Positions 11,401 to 20,708 of a DNA stretch of 64,000 bases are shown here, one piece after another. The position numbers and the translations under genes were made by a program. The notes under the pieces were generated by a model, which was given only the letters and a program-made list of their open reading frames with translations, had not been told where the DNA came from and ran no database searches. Origin of the DNA: Sycon ciliatum (taxonomy: Eukaryota; Porifera; Calcarea; Leucosolenida; Sycettidae); assembly GCF_964019385.1 (NCBI RefSeq), contig NC_088647.1, positions 14,050,231 to 14,114,230 on the forward strand. Direction: 5' to 3'. The stretch's first letter is position 1. Each line of letters starts with the position of its first letter.

Positions 11401-14268
11401 ATCAACAAGTGAGAGAACACAGCAATAATGGCACAAACAACATTCGCGGCAAGGACGCCAACAGAAGCAGCACCAATACCAGCAAACAAAGAGACTTGAC
11501 ATGGTGCAATTGTTCAGCTGTCAGTGGACACAAATCCAGTAAGTGTAGTGCTGTACTGATGCTGCTATATACACTTTGACCTGTACAAACATGTACACAT
11601 CCATGTACGACAAGCAGCTAAAACAAAGCGGCTAACGCTGGGCACACCATGCAAGAACCCGGCCACTCCATACGGACCATAGATTTCACAGACTGAACCA
11701 GTAGCGCCAGCAAAGCCCTGGCAGGAACCAAGGATCCGATATCAGTGGTACCAAGAGTGCGCAACTCGACGACTCTCCAGCCCATGGCAGAATTTTTGTA
11801 TGACATCAGTCATTGGGCTTACTCATGCCATAAAGCGCAGCTAGAGATTAAAGTACAAATACTACAGTGCTAGCAACTGAAATCCAACACCCTGAGCGGT
11901 GGGTTCACATTCTTTGCGATGTGAGCGCACAGGGGGTCGGATTTCAGTTGCCAGCACTGTAGCAACTTGTACATCGCAGCTGTGGTAGTCGGAGCAGAAC
12001 AACGAACAGTAGATCAATGCGTCCTGAACACGAGGAACTGACACAGTGTATCCACAAGACAAGCGCTGAGAAGCATACTCACTTGATTCTACTTCTTCTG
12101 GCAAAAAAATAACGCACGATGAAAAATTCCGCCGTGGGTGACCTCCACCGCAGCTCGAGATAGTAGTCGCACACTCTTGGTGGTACAGTCAGACCTCGCT
12201 TCAACCGCACACATCCGTTTTCCACAAAAAAATATCCGGATAGGCGAGGGAACCGGATAATCGAACACCAGTTATGTTGGATGCATCACGTATGTTGTAA
12301 ATCTGTAACCAGCTATTTTCTTGCGGATGGCGAGGGATCCGGATAAAAGAGGACCGGATAAGCGAGGTCGTACTGTACCACCCATGCCCTTGCTACCAAC
12401 GACGCCACAGCACTGGTGCCATTGGGAGTCATGGCTGGGTTTGAGTGACCATGAACATGTAGCATGAACATCACTTTCGGACTTGCGCCCAACACCAGAG
12501 CAGGCTGCTCCAACACAAAAACGGTCCAAGACATGACGGACAGGCCACCTAAGCATATTTGCATTCGGTTCGGTATAAGAATAACAATACACGTACAGTG
12601 CAGCCTCTCCTTCTCCGCACCTCCCGCACCCAGGCACCATGTAAGCAACCAGGCACCCTGTCAGCAAGTGAATGTAGTCAAATCTTGTAATTTTCTACGT
12701 CTTCGTGGCGGTCAGCTCAACTACTGCACCACATAGAGGATTTTATTATGCAAAAGACGTTACTTCAGTAACGTCTGGCGCTAGCCAGGGTCCACACAGC
12801 TTTAATTCCGTGTTTGTGTGCTTGTGCTGTCGGCATGCCTGGCGCTATCCCGTACCTGTCCCGTACCGTACCATCAAAGACAGCTGGCCACAATATTCAA
12901 ATAGGGCTTTCAAATGAAAGATCATAACGTGAAGCAATTTGGAAGAATGAGTATGTATACGAAGTGTATCGGGGGAATGCATGCAGGGCGATAGTGCGGG
13001 TTCAAATCCTAGGTTATGTCTTGAAAAAAAAATAGAAGAAATGAAAAATTTATAACATCCCTATGCTTTTTGCCTAGGTCATCAAGGTGGTAGACAGTGT
13101 CGTATTACCCTCAAATGCAAAGAGAAAGTTTATTTCTTTCGCTCAGGGCCCTACGCTATGCTTTTTTGCCTAGCTCATCATGCATGTTATTCAAACAGAT
13201 GGAAACTTTTCGCAATACATGTACAATGATATAGCCGATCAGTTCGTTGTGGTATGGTTGGGCATTGTAGTCGTCATGGTCGACGTAAAACACTATTTAC
13301 ATACACAAACTCGGGGAGCAAAAGTCTCTCTGTCCCATCAGCTGCCACATACCAACTAAATACAAAAAGCATAGCATAGGGCCCTGAGCTTCCAAGCTCT
13401 ATCGTTTATTCAGACATCTCCTGGCACGCCAAAAGACGGCCAATTAATTAAACCTGACTCACTTGTGAGGTCTGCATTCGCCACTAAAGTGAAAAGGCAT
13501 AGTGGTGGCCTGCGGAAGCGAAGGCTACTGTACAGGCAGAAAATTTCGTCGGTCAATAATTTCGTCTAACTCCAAAGAAAGGGATTTCGTCCGGTTGAAA
13601 ATTTAGTCCATGGACTATAACAGTGTATTGAAACGCTGGACAAATCGACATTCGTCCGTCATTTAATTTAGTCCCAAAGCTCCTTGGACGAAAAAGACGA
13701 AATTAAATTCCAGACGAATATTTCTGCTTGTACAGTATATAGCTTGGGTGTTTCTGAACATTCAAGCGATGCTAACGCGGATCCCGCGAATATTATTAAT
13801 TGTCATTAGGAAAATACAAGTTACACGGTCAGTGTCGTGCAATGTTATCGCAAGAGCTGATTGTTTAGTAACTGGTGGTGTTAGTGGACATTTAATTTAT
13901 AGCGTAACTAGTAGTTTCTTGGTCCTTTTTTCTTTATTATAAATGTGTTTTTATTGTTCGTGCTGATGGTGATACATGTATTCCTGAAGACTGTCACAAA
14001 AAAAACATTTCAATCTGTACAACTCTTTGCTCCAATGCACTGCGGGCATGGCATGTATACATGTATGGGATGAATGAGTGTATTCCTACATCTCCAACTT
14101 TACAAACCATTATGAGAAGCCTGGTGAAGGAAACACAACGCAGCGGAAATTTAAAAGTCACAGTAGAACGAGGGAAATGTAAAGGAAACAGGGACACGGC
14201 ACTTACGTCAACTCCTGAAGTTCAGCTACAACAGCTCGAACATCTAAAGCAGTAAACCGGGACTTCAT
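1..14268 (-). CDS. NEMF: NEMF (Rqc2 / NFACT family) ribosome quality control factor, 18 exons, 3' part missing
   Basis: Orthologue of NEMF/Rqc2, which binds stalled 60S subunits carrying peptidyl-tRNA, recruits the E3 ligase Listerin and adds C-terminal tails to nascent chains. Exons in coding order: 14207-14268, 11319-11387, 10124-10226, 9739-9864, 8770-8945, 8547-8591, 6765-6854, 6521-6597, 5432-5562, 5017-5092, 4123-4185, 3801-3878, 2762-2809, 2358-2518, 1839-1932, 1134-1201, 625-688 and <1-158. They join in phase, exon 5 excepted, to about 562 residues. The NFACT-N start [17 protein letters not shown], the segment [14 protein letters not shown] and the catalytic D97-R98 pair ([12 protein letters not shown]) are visible. 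A coiled-coil middle region follows ([15 protein letters not shown]), then the start of NFACT-R ([21 protein letters not shown]). The rest of NFACT-R and NFACT-C lie beyond the left edge. Introns are full of microsatellites and TIR elements. Confidence 0.95.
803..997. mobile_element. TA-flanked TIR element (MITE) in a NEMF intron
   Basis: Left end CCGTAATGTTGCGTATTAAA is matched in inverted form by the right end (TTTAATACAAGACACTACGG). TA lies directly outside both ends, as expected of Tc1/mariner-type insertions. There is no coding capacity, and several internal AGGCTT motifs repeat. Confidence 0.65.
1423..1704. mobile_element. TA-flanked TIR element with internal minisatellite
   Basis: The termini (left TGCATTTTCCGG, right inverse CCGTATTTTTCCAGAG) and the subterminal 'aagccaca/gcggctta' motifs are inverted relative to each other, and TA flanks both ends. 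This terminal type is widespread in animal genomes. A 24-bp tandem repeat lies inside. Confidence 0.55.
1528..1644. repeat. 24-bp minisatellite, almost five copies
   Basis: The unit begins CAGGGTGGATGTCTGTATTT and is essentially identical in every copy, with the last one slightly truncated. It contains the dyad CTGTATTTCATACAG. The period is a multiple of three, so it gives a spurious repeated peptide MSVFHTGW in one frame. I do not regard that as a gene. Confidence 0.85.
2252..2343. repeat. NEMF: (CA)n microsatellite beside a NEMF splice donor
   Basis: A perfect CA run fills about 2294-2342, and CA-rich sequence precedes it. On the minus strand it becomes a UG repeat starting about 15 nt inside the intron, after the donor of exon 14 (exon edge at 2358). 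Confidence 0.9.
2639..2720. repeat. (AG)n microsatellite
   Basis: A nearly perfect AG run with one AAAG interruption, in the NEMF intron between exons 13 and 14. It lies on the donor side of exon 13 (2762-2809). Confidence 0.9.
4123..4185 (-). CDS. NEMF: NEMF exon 11, with a microsatellite as its polypyrimidine tract
   Basis: Twenty-one codons, [21 protein letters not shown], from the start of the coiled-coil middle domain. On the minus strand the intron ends in about 17 TG units followed by about 21 TC units and CCAG, directly abutting the exon. The dinucleotide repeat is therefore the polypyrimidine tract of this acceptor. Confidence 0.9.
4189..4264. repeat. Compound (GA)n(CA)n microsatellite
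   Basis: GA units occupy 4189-4230 and CA units 4231-4264. On the minus strand this reads (TG)n(TC)n and ends at the 3' splice site of NEMF exon 11. Confidence 0.92.
4390..4627. mobile_element. TIR element with long inverted ends
   Basis: The left end GGGTCGTCGCAAAAGTTTT, followed by GTCGTCCCTGAAACGAACAT, is repeated in inverted form at the right end (ATGTTCGTTTCAGGGACGAC, then AAAACTTTTGCGACGACCC). The inverted ends are about 50 bp each, with a poly(G) tract in the centre. No open frame of note and no clear target duplication. Confidence 0.6.
5169..5243. repeat. (GA)n microsatellite
   Basis: GA run with one GTGA interruption, in the NEMF intron between exons 9 and 10. Confidence 0.9.
5432..5562 (-). 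CDS. NEMF: NEMF exon 9 with a ten-alanine trinucleotide repeat
   Basis: Encodes [16 protein letters not shown], a Lys/Ala-rich linker, then ten GCT-coded alanines and DIHV. It matches the family segment between NFACT-N and the coiled-coil middle, where homologues have a short variable linker. The pure (GCT)n run is a coding microsatellite and probably varies in length. The donor is GTAAGT just left of 5432, and the next exon (5017-5092) continues [11 protein letters not shown]. Confidence 0.88.
5880..6210. repeat. Dispersed repeat copy A with a possible transposase remnant
   Basis: About 320 bp shared in direct orientation with 9272-9600, both in NEMF introns. The conserved core reads on the plus strand [19 protein letters not shown], then a short segment ending in ITNAAD, in the same frame in both copies. 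Residue pattern and length recall the N-terminal helix-turn-helix of DDE-type transposases, but this is inference. Confidence 0.55.
7941..8115. repeat. Dispersed repeat, copies also at 17640-17860 (inverted) and near 3265-3355
   Basis: The segment around GATGACTCAATTGGCTATTG, with a downstream 'gggctcacca' motif and GTGGGTGAGGACAAGGCGCA, reappears inverted in 17640-17860. A diverged partial copy lies near 3265-3355. No TIRs identified. Confidence 0.5.
8237..8290. repeat. (AC)n microsatellite
   Basis: Perfect AC run in a NEMF intron. A second AC run follows at 8457-8491, about 55 bp from the donor of exon 6. Confidence 0.9.
8770..8945 (-). CDS. NEMF: NEMF exon 5 with a one-base frameshift
   Basis: Part of the NFACT-N region. 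It reads in frame from [16 protein letters not shown] to AEPVTRE and then meets TGA. Dropping one G from the run of four at 8796-8799 restores GELIEILHH. That aligns residue for residue with the family, and the exon then joins exon 6 ([15 protein letters not shown]) in phase through a donor at 8769/8768. A tempting GTGAGC donor at 8796-8791 exists, but using it gives no in-phase join to exon 6. I read this as an extra base in a homopolymer, either a sequencing error or a real damaging allele, and cannot tell which. Confidence 0.75.
9272..9600. repeat. Dispersed repeat copy B with a possible transposase remnant
   Basis: Direct-orientation partner of 5880-6210, about 3.4 kb away in another NEMF intron. 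The shared frame survives in both, with only a few differences (for example KIIN against KIRD) before each diverges and stops. Confidence 0.55.
10364..10675. mobile_element. TIR element, ends AGAGGTTGCGCACAACGAAA
   Basis: The left end AGAGGTTGCGCACAACGAAA and the right end inverse match for about 27 bp. An internal partial copy of the right end occurs near 10578-10600. There is no transposase. It sits in the NEMF intron between exons 2 and 3, and its ends resemble those of 28472-28813 (GAGAGGTTCCGCA). Confidence 0.6.
11105..11284. mobile_element. TIR element, ends TAGAGTGGTTT
   Basis: The left end TAGAGTGGTTTAACATCTCT and the right end inverse agree over about 29 bp, including GTCACATGA. A related left end occurs at 7582, with downstream similarity through CAGCCATGTTGATTCCAAC, so the family has at least two copies in NEMF introns. 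Confidence 0.55.
11865..11959. mobile_element. Short TA-flanked MITE, ends CAGTGCTAGCAACTGAAATC
   Basis: Ninety-five bp with about 30-bp inverted ends and TA on both sides. Same family as 17212-17351, with a diverged relative in 3407-3597. Confidence 0.7.
12186..12375. mobile_element. Pogo-like TA-flanked MITE (CAGTCAGACCTCGCTT)
   Basis: 190 bp. The ends CAGTCAGACCTCGCTT and (inverted) CAGTACGACCTCGCTTATCC carry repeated TATCCGG motifs, with TA on both sides. A second copy lies in inverse orientation at 53039-53243. CAGT-type ends with TA duplications fit pogo/Tigger-like members of Tc1/mariner. Confidence 0.7.
13528..13735. mobile_element. TA-flanked MITE, ends CTGTACAGGCAGAAAATTTC
   Basis: 208 bp. 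The right end inverse (CTGTACAAGCAGAAATATTC) matches the left, with several TTTCGTC/GACGAAA motifs inside and TA on both sides. It lies in the first NEMF intron. Confidence 0.65.
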
Positions 14269-14857
14269 GATGTATTGGCCGACTCACAGAATAGTGAATA
14301 CAGAACTACAATACAAGTCTAGCCATGTGTCTTTTCACTACGTAAAGACTTGAAAGAGGCTGGAGAAGAAGTCACTGGCTACTTTACTGGCCTGAAAGTG
14401 ATAGCTCTCGAAGTTAGTTCGCGAAGGTCTACAAATAGTAGTTCGGGGTTCGCAATGTCTTTTTTGAGTCTTTTTATCCGGCCATTGGCTCGAAAAAAAT
14501 GTATGTACGTAGATCTACATTTTGTAGCTACGATCATATGCGCGCACGTGCACACGCGATAAAAATATTTTTACTTTTTTGATTACTTTGCGTCTTTATA
14601 AATTTACCTGATAAATTAAAATTATTTATACAGATAACAAGGCAGCACAAGTCCGGGATCCTTTCCATGTCGTTGAGCATTTACTACAACAATTACAAGT
14701 ACTGAGTCTGTTCCGGTACATGTACAGGTTAGTTGTGGCCTGCTCAGGCTTCTGCCGCTGAGGCATCAGTTGGAGCTCTTCATCGTAAATAGTAGGAAAG
14801 GTCACACAAATCATAAAGTGGAAGGTGTCGGCTGAGTGATCGTGAAAATAAGTGAAG
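14269..14857. promoter_or_regulatory. Divergent promoter region between NEMF and the 568-aa gene
   Basis: The two start codons face away from each other with 589 bp between them, so both transcription start sites must lie here or in untranslated exons. No TATA box or CpG-rich block stands out. The region is AT-rich around 14560-14640. Promoter function is inferred from geometry only. Confidence 0.5.
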
Positions 14858-16564
14858 ATGTTCAGCTGTACCTGTGCGTCCAGAATCGCCCGACTTAGTG
14901 GTTTGGAATTGTTTCGAAGCTATCGGCCAGCTGCAGCGAGATACACCAGCACTGATTCCACCAGTACCAATTTTGTCGATGATGGCAAATGGCCGGGCCC
15001 ATTCACGAAGAAGGGTTTGCCTTCAATGAAAAATGCATCGAATAAGCACAGGCTTGAAGAGCTGGGCTTCAATAATTTAGATGAGCTAATTCAGAGCCAG
15101 GTACCTGCGGCTGGTGGTCACATTGAAGACTCTGCTTCTCAGAGTCAGTCGAATGAGGTTGGTGATGAGAAGGATGTGTCAAAGGCTACCTTGCCTTCTG
15201 GTCATACTGAATACTTGGAAGTTAAGTACGTCGCCCATTTGAAATGGCTGTTGGGAAACGGCTTTGTGGATACCAGTGGATGTTCTCTGTTCTTCGGTCC
15301 TGATCCGAGAAGTAGGGGCCATAAGACCATCCAGATAGTAGGCATTGAAGAAGATGTAAAGCGATGCAAGGACTCCGTGGCCACTCTATTGCACGGCAGT
15401 CTACCTGTACGTGCCCGTACGGTCTCTGAGCACTATCCAGCCTACGTTCCCGTTCGTCCACCAGGCCAACCAACCTCACGGGCAAGTCCTGCTACTGTGT
15501 ATTCTCACATTCCTGTTTCACCTTGGTTCAAGCCCCCCGTGTTGAAATTCACCAACGCGGTGTTTAACAATTCTGAGCTGGACATTGCGTATGGCGTATT
15601 GTACAGAGATGGCGCTTTGCTTCGACGTGCCCAGGTGCCACCTATGTCGGAAAGGGATAGAAAGCTGGCTACTCAGGCATCCGTTGTTGATCAATTATCA
15701 AGTACTGTCGCAGACATCCAGGACCAGATTCGCAATGTGATGCAGACGCCTATTTTCAGGCCGTCGCTTAACATCAGTGCACGCGTAGGTCATATGGGTA
15801 GTCCCGCGCACCCATCCGTCTTTGTGCACCGATCCAGCAAGGTACCAGGTCTTAGGGCCACATTCCAGCCATGTATGCCATCTGAAGCTGATTGGAAGGA
15901 ACAACTGCCAGAGAGGACATCGACCGACACAACATTGACAGTAATGGGCACTATTCTCGGGTCATCAGCATTTGCCAACCAACTTTTTTCAGCTCAATAT
16001 GTGCTTGATGGAGAGTCGTTCGTTAATCAAAGCGTATCCAGGTGCACATCTGCTTGCACCACACACCACTTCAACAACTTTCTGCCGCATCTCCAGCATG
16101 ATTTGCGCTTCACCGTACAAAATCATGGCGGACTGCAGCCAGTATCCGAAGAGGAGAGAGCCGAGGTGACCAGGAGCATTGGTAGCGTGACATACCTGGG
16201 CGGTGGACTATTGATGCATCAACAGCCGCGCACCACTGCTCAGTGTCAGCCAATATTCCTTTCGAAAATGGTAGTGAGATGCATTGAGCTCTATCCATTA
16301 GCCGATGATGTGTCTCTGGAAAAAGGCACGTTACATTTCTCTACAACCCGTGGAGGAGTCCTGAGGCCCCGCATGACTGTAGATGTTTTCGATGTTGTAC
16401 CGAGCGCCTTCTCTTCGCATGATCAGGTCAGGCATGCCCATCAGCAGCTCAGTTCAGATGACTGTGAGCAGCTTGTGAGCTCTGTGCCATCATTGGTGGA
16501 GCATGGGTTGCGCTTTTGCGGCATGCGCACAGGAGCTGCAACGGCAGCTGCCACCCAGGCCTGA
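14858..16564 (+). CDS. Intronless predicted mitochondrial protein with KH-like segment, 568 aa, family unknown
   Basis: I do not recognise this protein. The start is the ATG at 14858; the GTG two codons upstream is not needed. The first 30 or so residues (MFSCTCASRIARLSGLELF onward) are rich in Arg, Ser and Ala and nearly free of acidic residues, as in a mitochondrial presequence. Around residues 118-181 a strand-helix pattern ending in TIQIVGIEEDVKRCKDSV resembles the last strand and helix of a KH domain, but without a clear GxxG. The rest is a long region with strand-like segments (SKMVVRCIELYPL, MTVDVFDVVPSAF) and an Ala/Thr-rich tail. One uninterrupted frame among intron-rich neighbours suggests intron loss or a retroposed origin. 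A Sls1/mitochondrial gene-expression factor is one possibility, at low confidence. Confidence 0.85.
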   Translation: MFSCTCASRIARLSGLELFRSYRPAAARYTSTDSTSTNFVDDGKWPGPFTKKGLPSMKNASNKHRLEELGFNNLDELIQSQVPAAGGHIEDSASQSQSNEVGDEKDVSKATLPSGHTEYLEVKYVAHLKWLLGNGFVDTSGCSLFFGPDPRSRGHKTIQIVGIEEDVKRCKDSVATLLHGSLPVRARTVSEHYPAYVPVRPPGQPTSRASPATVYSHIPVSPWFKPPVLKFTNAVFNNSELDIAYGVLYRDGALLRRAQVPPMSERDRKLATQASVVDQLSSTVADIQDQIRNVMQTPIFRPSLNISARVGHMGSPAHPSVFVHRSSKVPGLRATFQPCMPSEADWKEQLPERTSTDTTLTVMGTILGSSAFANQLFSAQYVLDGESFVNQSVSRCTSACTTHHFNNFLPHLQHDLRFTVQNHGGLQPVSEEERAEVTRSIGSVTYLGGGLLMHQQPRTTAQCQPIFLSKMVVRCIELYPLADDVSLEKGTLHFSTTRGGVLRPRMTVDVFDVVPSAFSSHDQVRHAHQQLSSDDCEQLVSSVPSLVEHGLRFCGMRTGAATAAATQA

Positions 16565-17211
16565 TGGAGCTGCTGTGATCTTAACTGTGTGCATGTTGGT
16601 GCGTGCGTGTGTGTGCGTGCGTGTGCGTGTGTGTGTGTGTGTTGCTAGTGTTGACCACACCGGTGGGTGAAGCACTGGTGGTGACATCCAAAATGCTGGA
16701 ATGTGTTTTGTGTGTCTTATACACTGGTGTATCTCCCCCATGGCAACTACCAGCATTGGTGGTTTTCAGCCAATTCAGGTGTACTTCTGCTCGCTCGGAC
16801 AAGAGTTGTTTTTAGGTTTGGCTGGCTTTATTGGATTGCTACATATTGCTTCAGTTTCAGAATCACAGTGTCGGCTTATCGAATTAGCCCGCTTCGCAAT
16901 ATGATCATTGTACCGATACCCTTGTGGCCTTGACTCCGGTTTGATTGACCTGCTCTCCATGCTTGAGTATAATGTCGTGTGGGTTCAATGTTCGGATTGC
17001 ACCAGACCAGGGTGTGTACTGTCTTTACTGCTGCTGCTGAGGCTGCTAATCTGCACTGGTGGCAGTGGCAAGGTCTCAGTTGGACCTGATGCGATCTTAA
17101 CTCCTTTATACTGACTTCGGAATCTTCTGTCCGTGTATTCAAGAAAGAGCTGCGCAAACATTCCTGTAAGTATTCACGTCTACTCGCTGGCATGCCGCTA
17201 CCTTGTTCATA

Positions 17212-17351
17212 CAGTGCTGGCAACTGAAATCCGACCCCTGAGCGGTGTGCTCACATCGCAACGACCCAGCACGGGATTGTAAAACTACGAAATAGAGACC
17301 GCTAGAATGTGAACATACCACTCAGGGGTCGGATTTCAGTTGCCAGCACTG
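17212..17351. mobile_element. Short TA-flanked MITE, ends CAGTGCTGGCAACTGAAATC
   Basis: 140 bp with inverted ends of about 33 bp that run through CCGACCCCTGAG, and TA on both sides. Same family as 11865-11959. Confidence 0.75.
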
Positions 17352-17448
17352 TAGTAGTCCCCTTTCCCAATCTGTACTCTCTTGTACCATCATCCTTTGA
17401 TGCGACAGATCGGACCCCACGATTGGTGGTCAGCCTTTGCGTCATCCT

Positions 17449-17454
17449 AATAAA
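17449..17454 (+). promoter_or_regulatory. Candidate polyadenylation signal AATAAA
   Basis: First AATAAA downstream of the 568-aa gene, about 885 nt after its stop codon. A T-rich stretch follows within 30 nt. The implied 3' UTR would contain the small MITE at 17212-17351. Confidence 0.4.
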
Positions 17455-17476
17455 GTTGTTATTATTATTATTATAC

Positions 17477-17515
17477 CAAGAGTACAGCTGTGATAATATT
17501 ACGACTGTACTCTTG
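17477..17515. mobile_element. 39-bp inverted-repeat insertion-like unit, CAAGAGT type
   Basis: Starts CAAGAGTACAG and ends CTGTACTCTTG, the same termini as the CAAGAGT family, but the flanking seven bases do not match. It is either an eroded ultra-short copy or a chance hairpin. Confidence 0.35.
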
Positions 17516-17889
17516 TAATTACATTGTACATGTACAGTGAGATTTCAGTATAAAAATAATTAATACGACTCGTACTGTCCCTGAAAACGGTGAAAAGTAT
17601 CTTGTTTTCTAGCCCCTTCCAGTATCTAGATCTGTATCCCGAGACAGATACTTTGATGTCGTCAATCCCTTTCCTGCACCATATCCTCGGCCACTTACTT
17701 TGGTGCATGTGGTGAGCCCGGAATTTGGATGATTTCCAAGTCCGCCCAGAGTTCGGGGATTTCAGGGGGTTTCGGCCGTTGGGAGATTCAATAGTAAGTT
17801 GAGTCATCTGTCCAAGATTCCTTTTGAATTTCTCTCCCCTCTTTCGGGAAGACTCACATGACCAGTTTCGCAGTGAGCTTGTACACGTA

Positions 17890-18122
17890 CTGTAAAAGCG
17901 GAAATTTTCGGTGGTGTAATATTTTCGTTATTCTCCAAAATCGGCGGTTCGGTAGAGGGAAATTTTCGGTAAAACCCGTTCTCCAGGTAAGTGTACTACA
18001 ATGTACCACTACTTGTATACAGTATCGGTTGTACCGAAATTTTCGGTGCGTTTTATCGGTAAAAATTGCTGGCACCGAAGTTACCGAAAATAAGACACCA
18101 CCGAAAATCTCTGCTTTTGCAG
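17890..18122. mobile_element. MITE, ends CTGTAAAAGCGGAAATTTTC
   Basis: The left end and the inverse of the right end (CTGCAAAAGCAGAGATTTTC) continue into GGTGGTGT on both sides. Several GAAATTTTCGGT motifs lie inside. The left flank is TA and the right flank CA. Confidence 0.6.
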
Positions 18123-18257
18123 CATGTGGAAGAGCCTATATCCCCCCCCCCCCCCCCCCGTTATCCTGGCAAATTGCTTAGACATGCCTGCACATCGTCA
18201 TCCGTGCCTTTCGAAGGCCGTGCAGCCAAGGCGCCTGACAGACACAATGCACGGTTG

Positions 18258-18887
18258 CAAGAGTACATAAACCAGAGTGTGCAACTGTGCAATCAGATCT
18301 GAAACAGCGCAGTTCGTGCTCTACGTTGCCCTGATGTGTGGGAACTGAACTATTATTATCGATATGTGCAATCATGTATTTAGCTCCTCATTGATTTTTT
18401 ACCAGGTGTGGGCCATCCCCTGATTTCATAGGTGCCAGACATTTTACGTTTTTCATTCACTATTTTTTTCATATAGCGTGGTTGACCGATTCCTGATATG
18501 GACACGTGTACGTGCACGGAAAATATGCGTACTTTGAAATGTAAAAAAAATGAGGTCAGCCAAGCCGCGACTTGCGTACAGCTCACATTTTTCGTGTTTC
18601 ACAGCCCAGAAATCAGCCAAGTTTCCATGATTTTAGACGTCCTGTTTTAGGATTTTGGTGTTTTGGTGTGACTGCGTACGCTGCGTACATCCGCTGGCAA
18701 GTAAATTCAGCAGGCCATCCGTATCAAAAAACCGAAATCGGGACAAACTCAGTGATCTGCACCAACGTGACTGGTTACGCAACTTTTCACCGTACCTGTG
18801 GCTTACCATGCTGTCAGAAATGACACACTGCACGGATTACGCTCCCACAGGAACCATCCTGAGTTGCACACTCGTTATGTACTCTTG
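18258..18887. mobile_element. CAAGAGT-family element, 630 bp
   Basis: The left end CAAGAGTACATAAACCAGAG is followed by TGTGCAAC. The right end is its inverse (GAGTTGCACACTC, then TTATGTACTCTTG). Seven-base flanks are ACGGTTG and ACGGTGG, a duplication with one mismatch. No convincing transposase frame. It lies just beyond the 3' end of DDOST. Confidence 0.7.
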
Positions 18888-19044
18888 ACGGTGGCGATTG
18901 CAATATATGGCAACGTGTACACTCATTCAAATATCATCTAATATGCAGTAAAAACGGGAGCAAATGCACTGATAGAGATCAATCGAATTAGTACTGGTGT
19001 TAAACTTGGAGAAAAAGAAAAGGCTGAACAAAACGAATATGACC

Positions 19045-20646
19045 TCATTCAGTCTTGGACTTTTCACTAGGTGCGTTATGAAAAAGGAACACCGAGGAGA
19101 AGAGGATTAGCCCAATCATCATTGAGAAGGCGCCAGCATAGTACGGGAAAGCACTGACAATGAAGCGTTCATACTGTACATGTGTCTTTGGCCTGACTGG
19201 TACCTACATGTAAAGAACACACACAGGCATAATAATTGATAAATAATCTACGTGAAAATCACATGGAAACAAGTTATGAAGCAACTATCCACGACTGTAA
19301 CAAGATAATAAGCAGTCAGAAAGTACGATAACAGGGCACAAGACTGACATGATACTGAGACATTCAACGACCTGAGACCTAGCTCTCACACACCTCCAGT
19401 GCGCAAACCAACAGCCTTCCAGCTGGGAAGGTTCAAGGTTTTGGTAGGACCTATGAGGGACTTAGCTTGTGCACATTTTCACTGCGCTCACCTTCGCCTA
19501 ATTGGTCCTACCATAACCTTGAACCTTCCAAGCTGGAAGGCTGTTGGTGTTGGTTTGCGCGCTGGAGGTGTGCAAGCTAAGTCTCAGGTCGTTGAATGTC
19601 TCAGTAACATGTCAGTTTTGTGCCCTGCTATCGCACTTTCTGACTGCTTATTATCTTGTTAGAGTCGTGGATAGTTGCTTCAATCTACATGGAGATAACA
19701 ATTTAAAGGGGAAGTTAAGGCAAAAATCAAAATTTCACCAGTTGTAGTCTTCGGGGTGCTGAGTCGAATGGTCTTGGTCCGAGAAAGCTGAGACGCTCCC
19801 TTCCTACTTGAATCCCAATCGAACTCGCGCACTTCCACCGAAACTGGGTGACTGCGCCCTACGAGATGGGGATTTGTATGCAAAATGTCACTAAAAGCGC
19901 CATTTCGTTCTTATAAAAAGCACGGATGACCGCGATTGGCCCATATGTTGTAGTCTTTTGGACGCTGAGTCGACTGGTTTTGGTCCGAAAAGGCTGCGAT
20001 GCAGCGTTCCACCTTTATTCCCAATCGAACATGGTTGAACAAGCGGTCACGTGCTCCTGCGTACACCAGTCACCTGGTCACCGTGCCTGCAGGGCACAAC
20101 TTACTAGCCTGCTTGACCTTTTTTGGGTGCAGTCCTGTCACTCGAGTTGAACCTTGGTGTGAAAGTTGTCGCCTGCTGGCGTGGTGACCAGGTGATTTGG
20201 GCACCCAGGAGCACGTGACCGCTTGCTCAACCACGTTCGATTGGGAATAAGGGCCGAACGCTGCATCGCAGCCTTTTCGGACCAAAACCAGTCGACTCAG
20301 CGTCCAAAAGACTACAACATATGGGCCAATCGCGGTCATCCATGCTTTTATAAGAACGAAATGGCGCTTTTAGTGACATTTTGCATAAAAGTCCCCATCT
20401 AGTAGGGCGCAGTCACCCAGTTTCGGTGGAAGTGCGCGAGTTCGATTGCGATTCCAGTAGGAAGGGAGCGTCTCAGCTTTCTCGGACCAAGACCATTCGA
20501 CTCAGCACCCCGAAGACTACAACTGGTGAAATTTTGATTTTTGCCTTAACTTCCCCTTTAAGTAATGCTATGAATAATGTGTGTTTGAGTATGAGTGCAC
20601 AGATTATTTGTTCAAAACATAATAATTGACATTTAAATTTTTAAGT

Positions 20647-20708
<62 letters not shown>

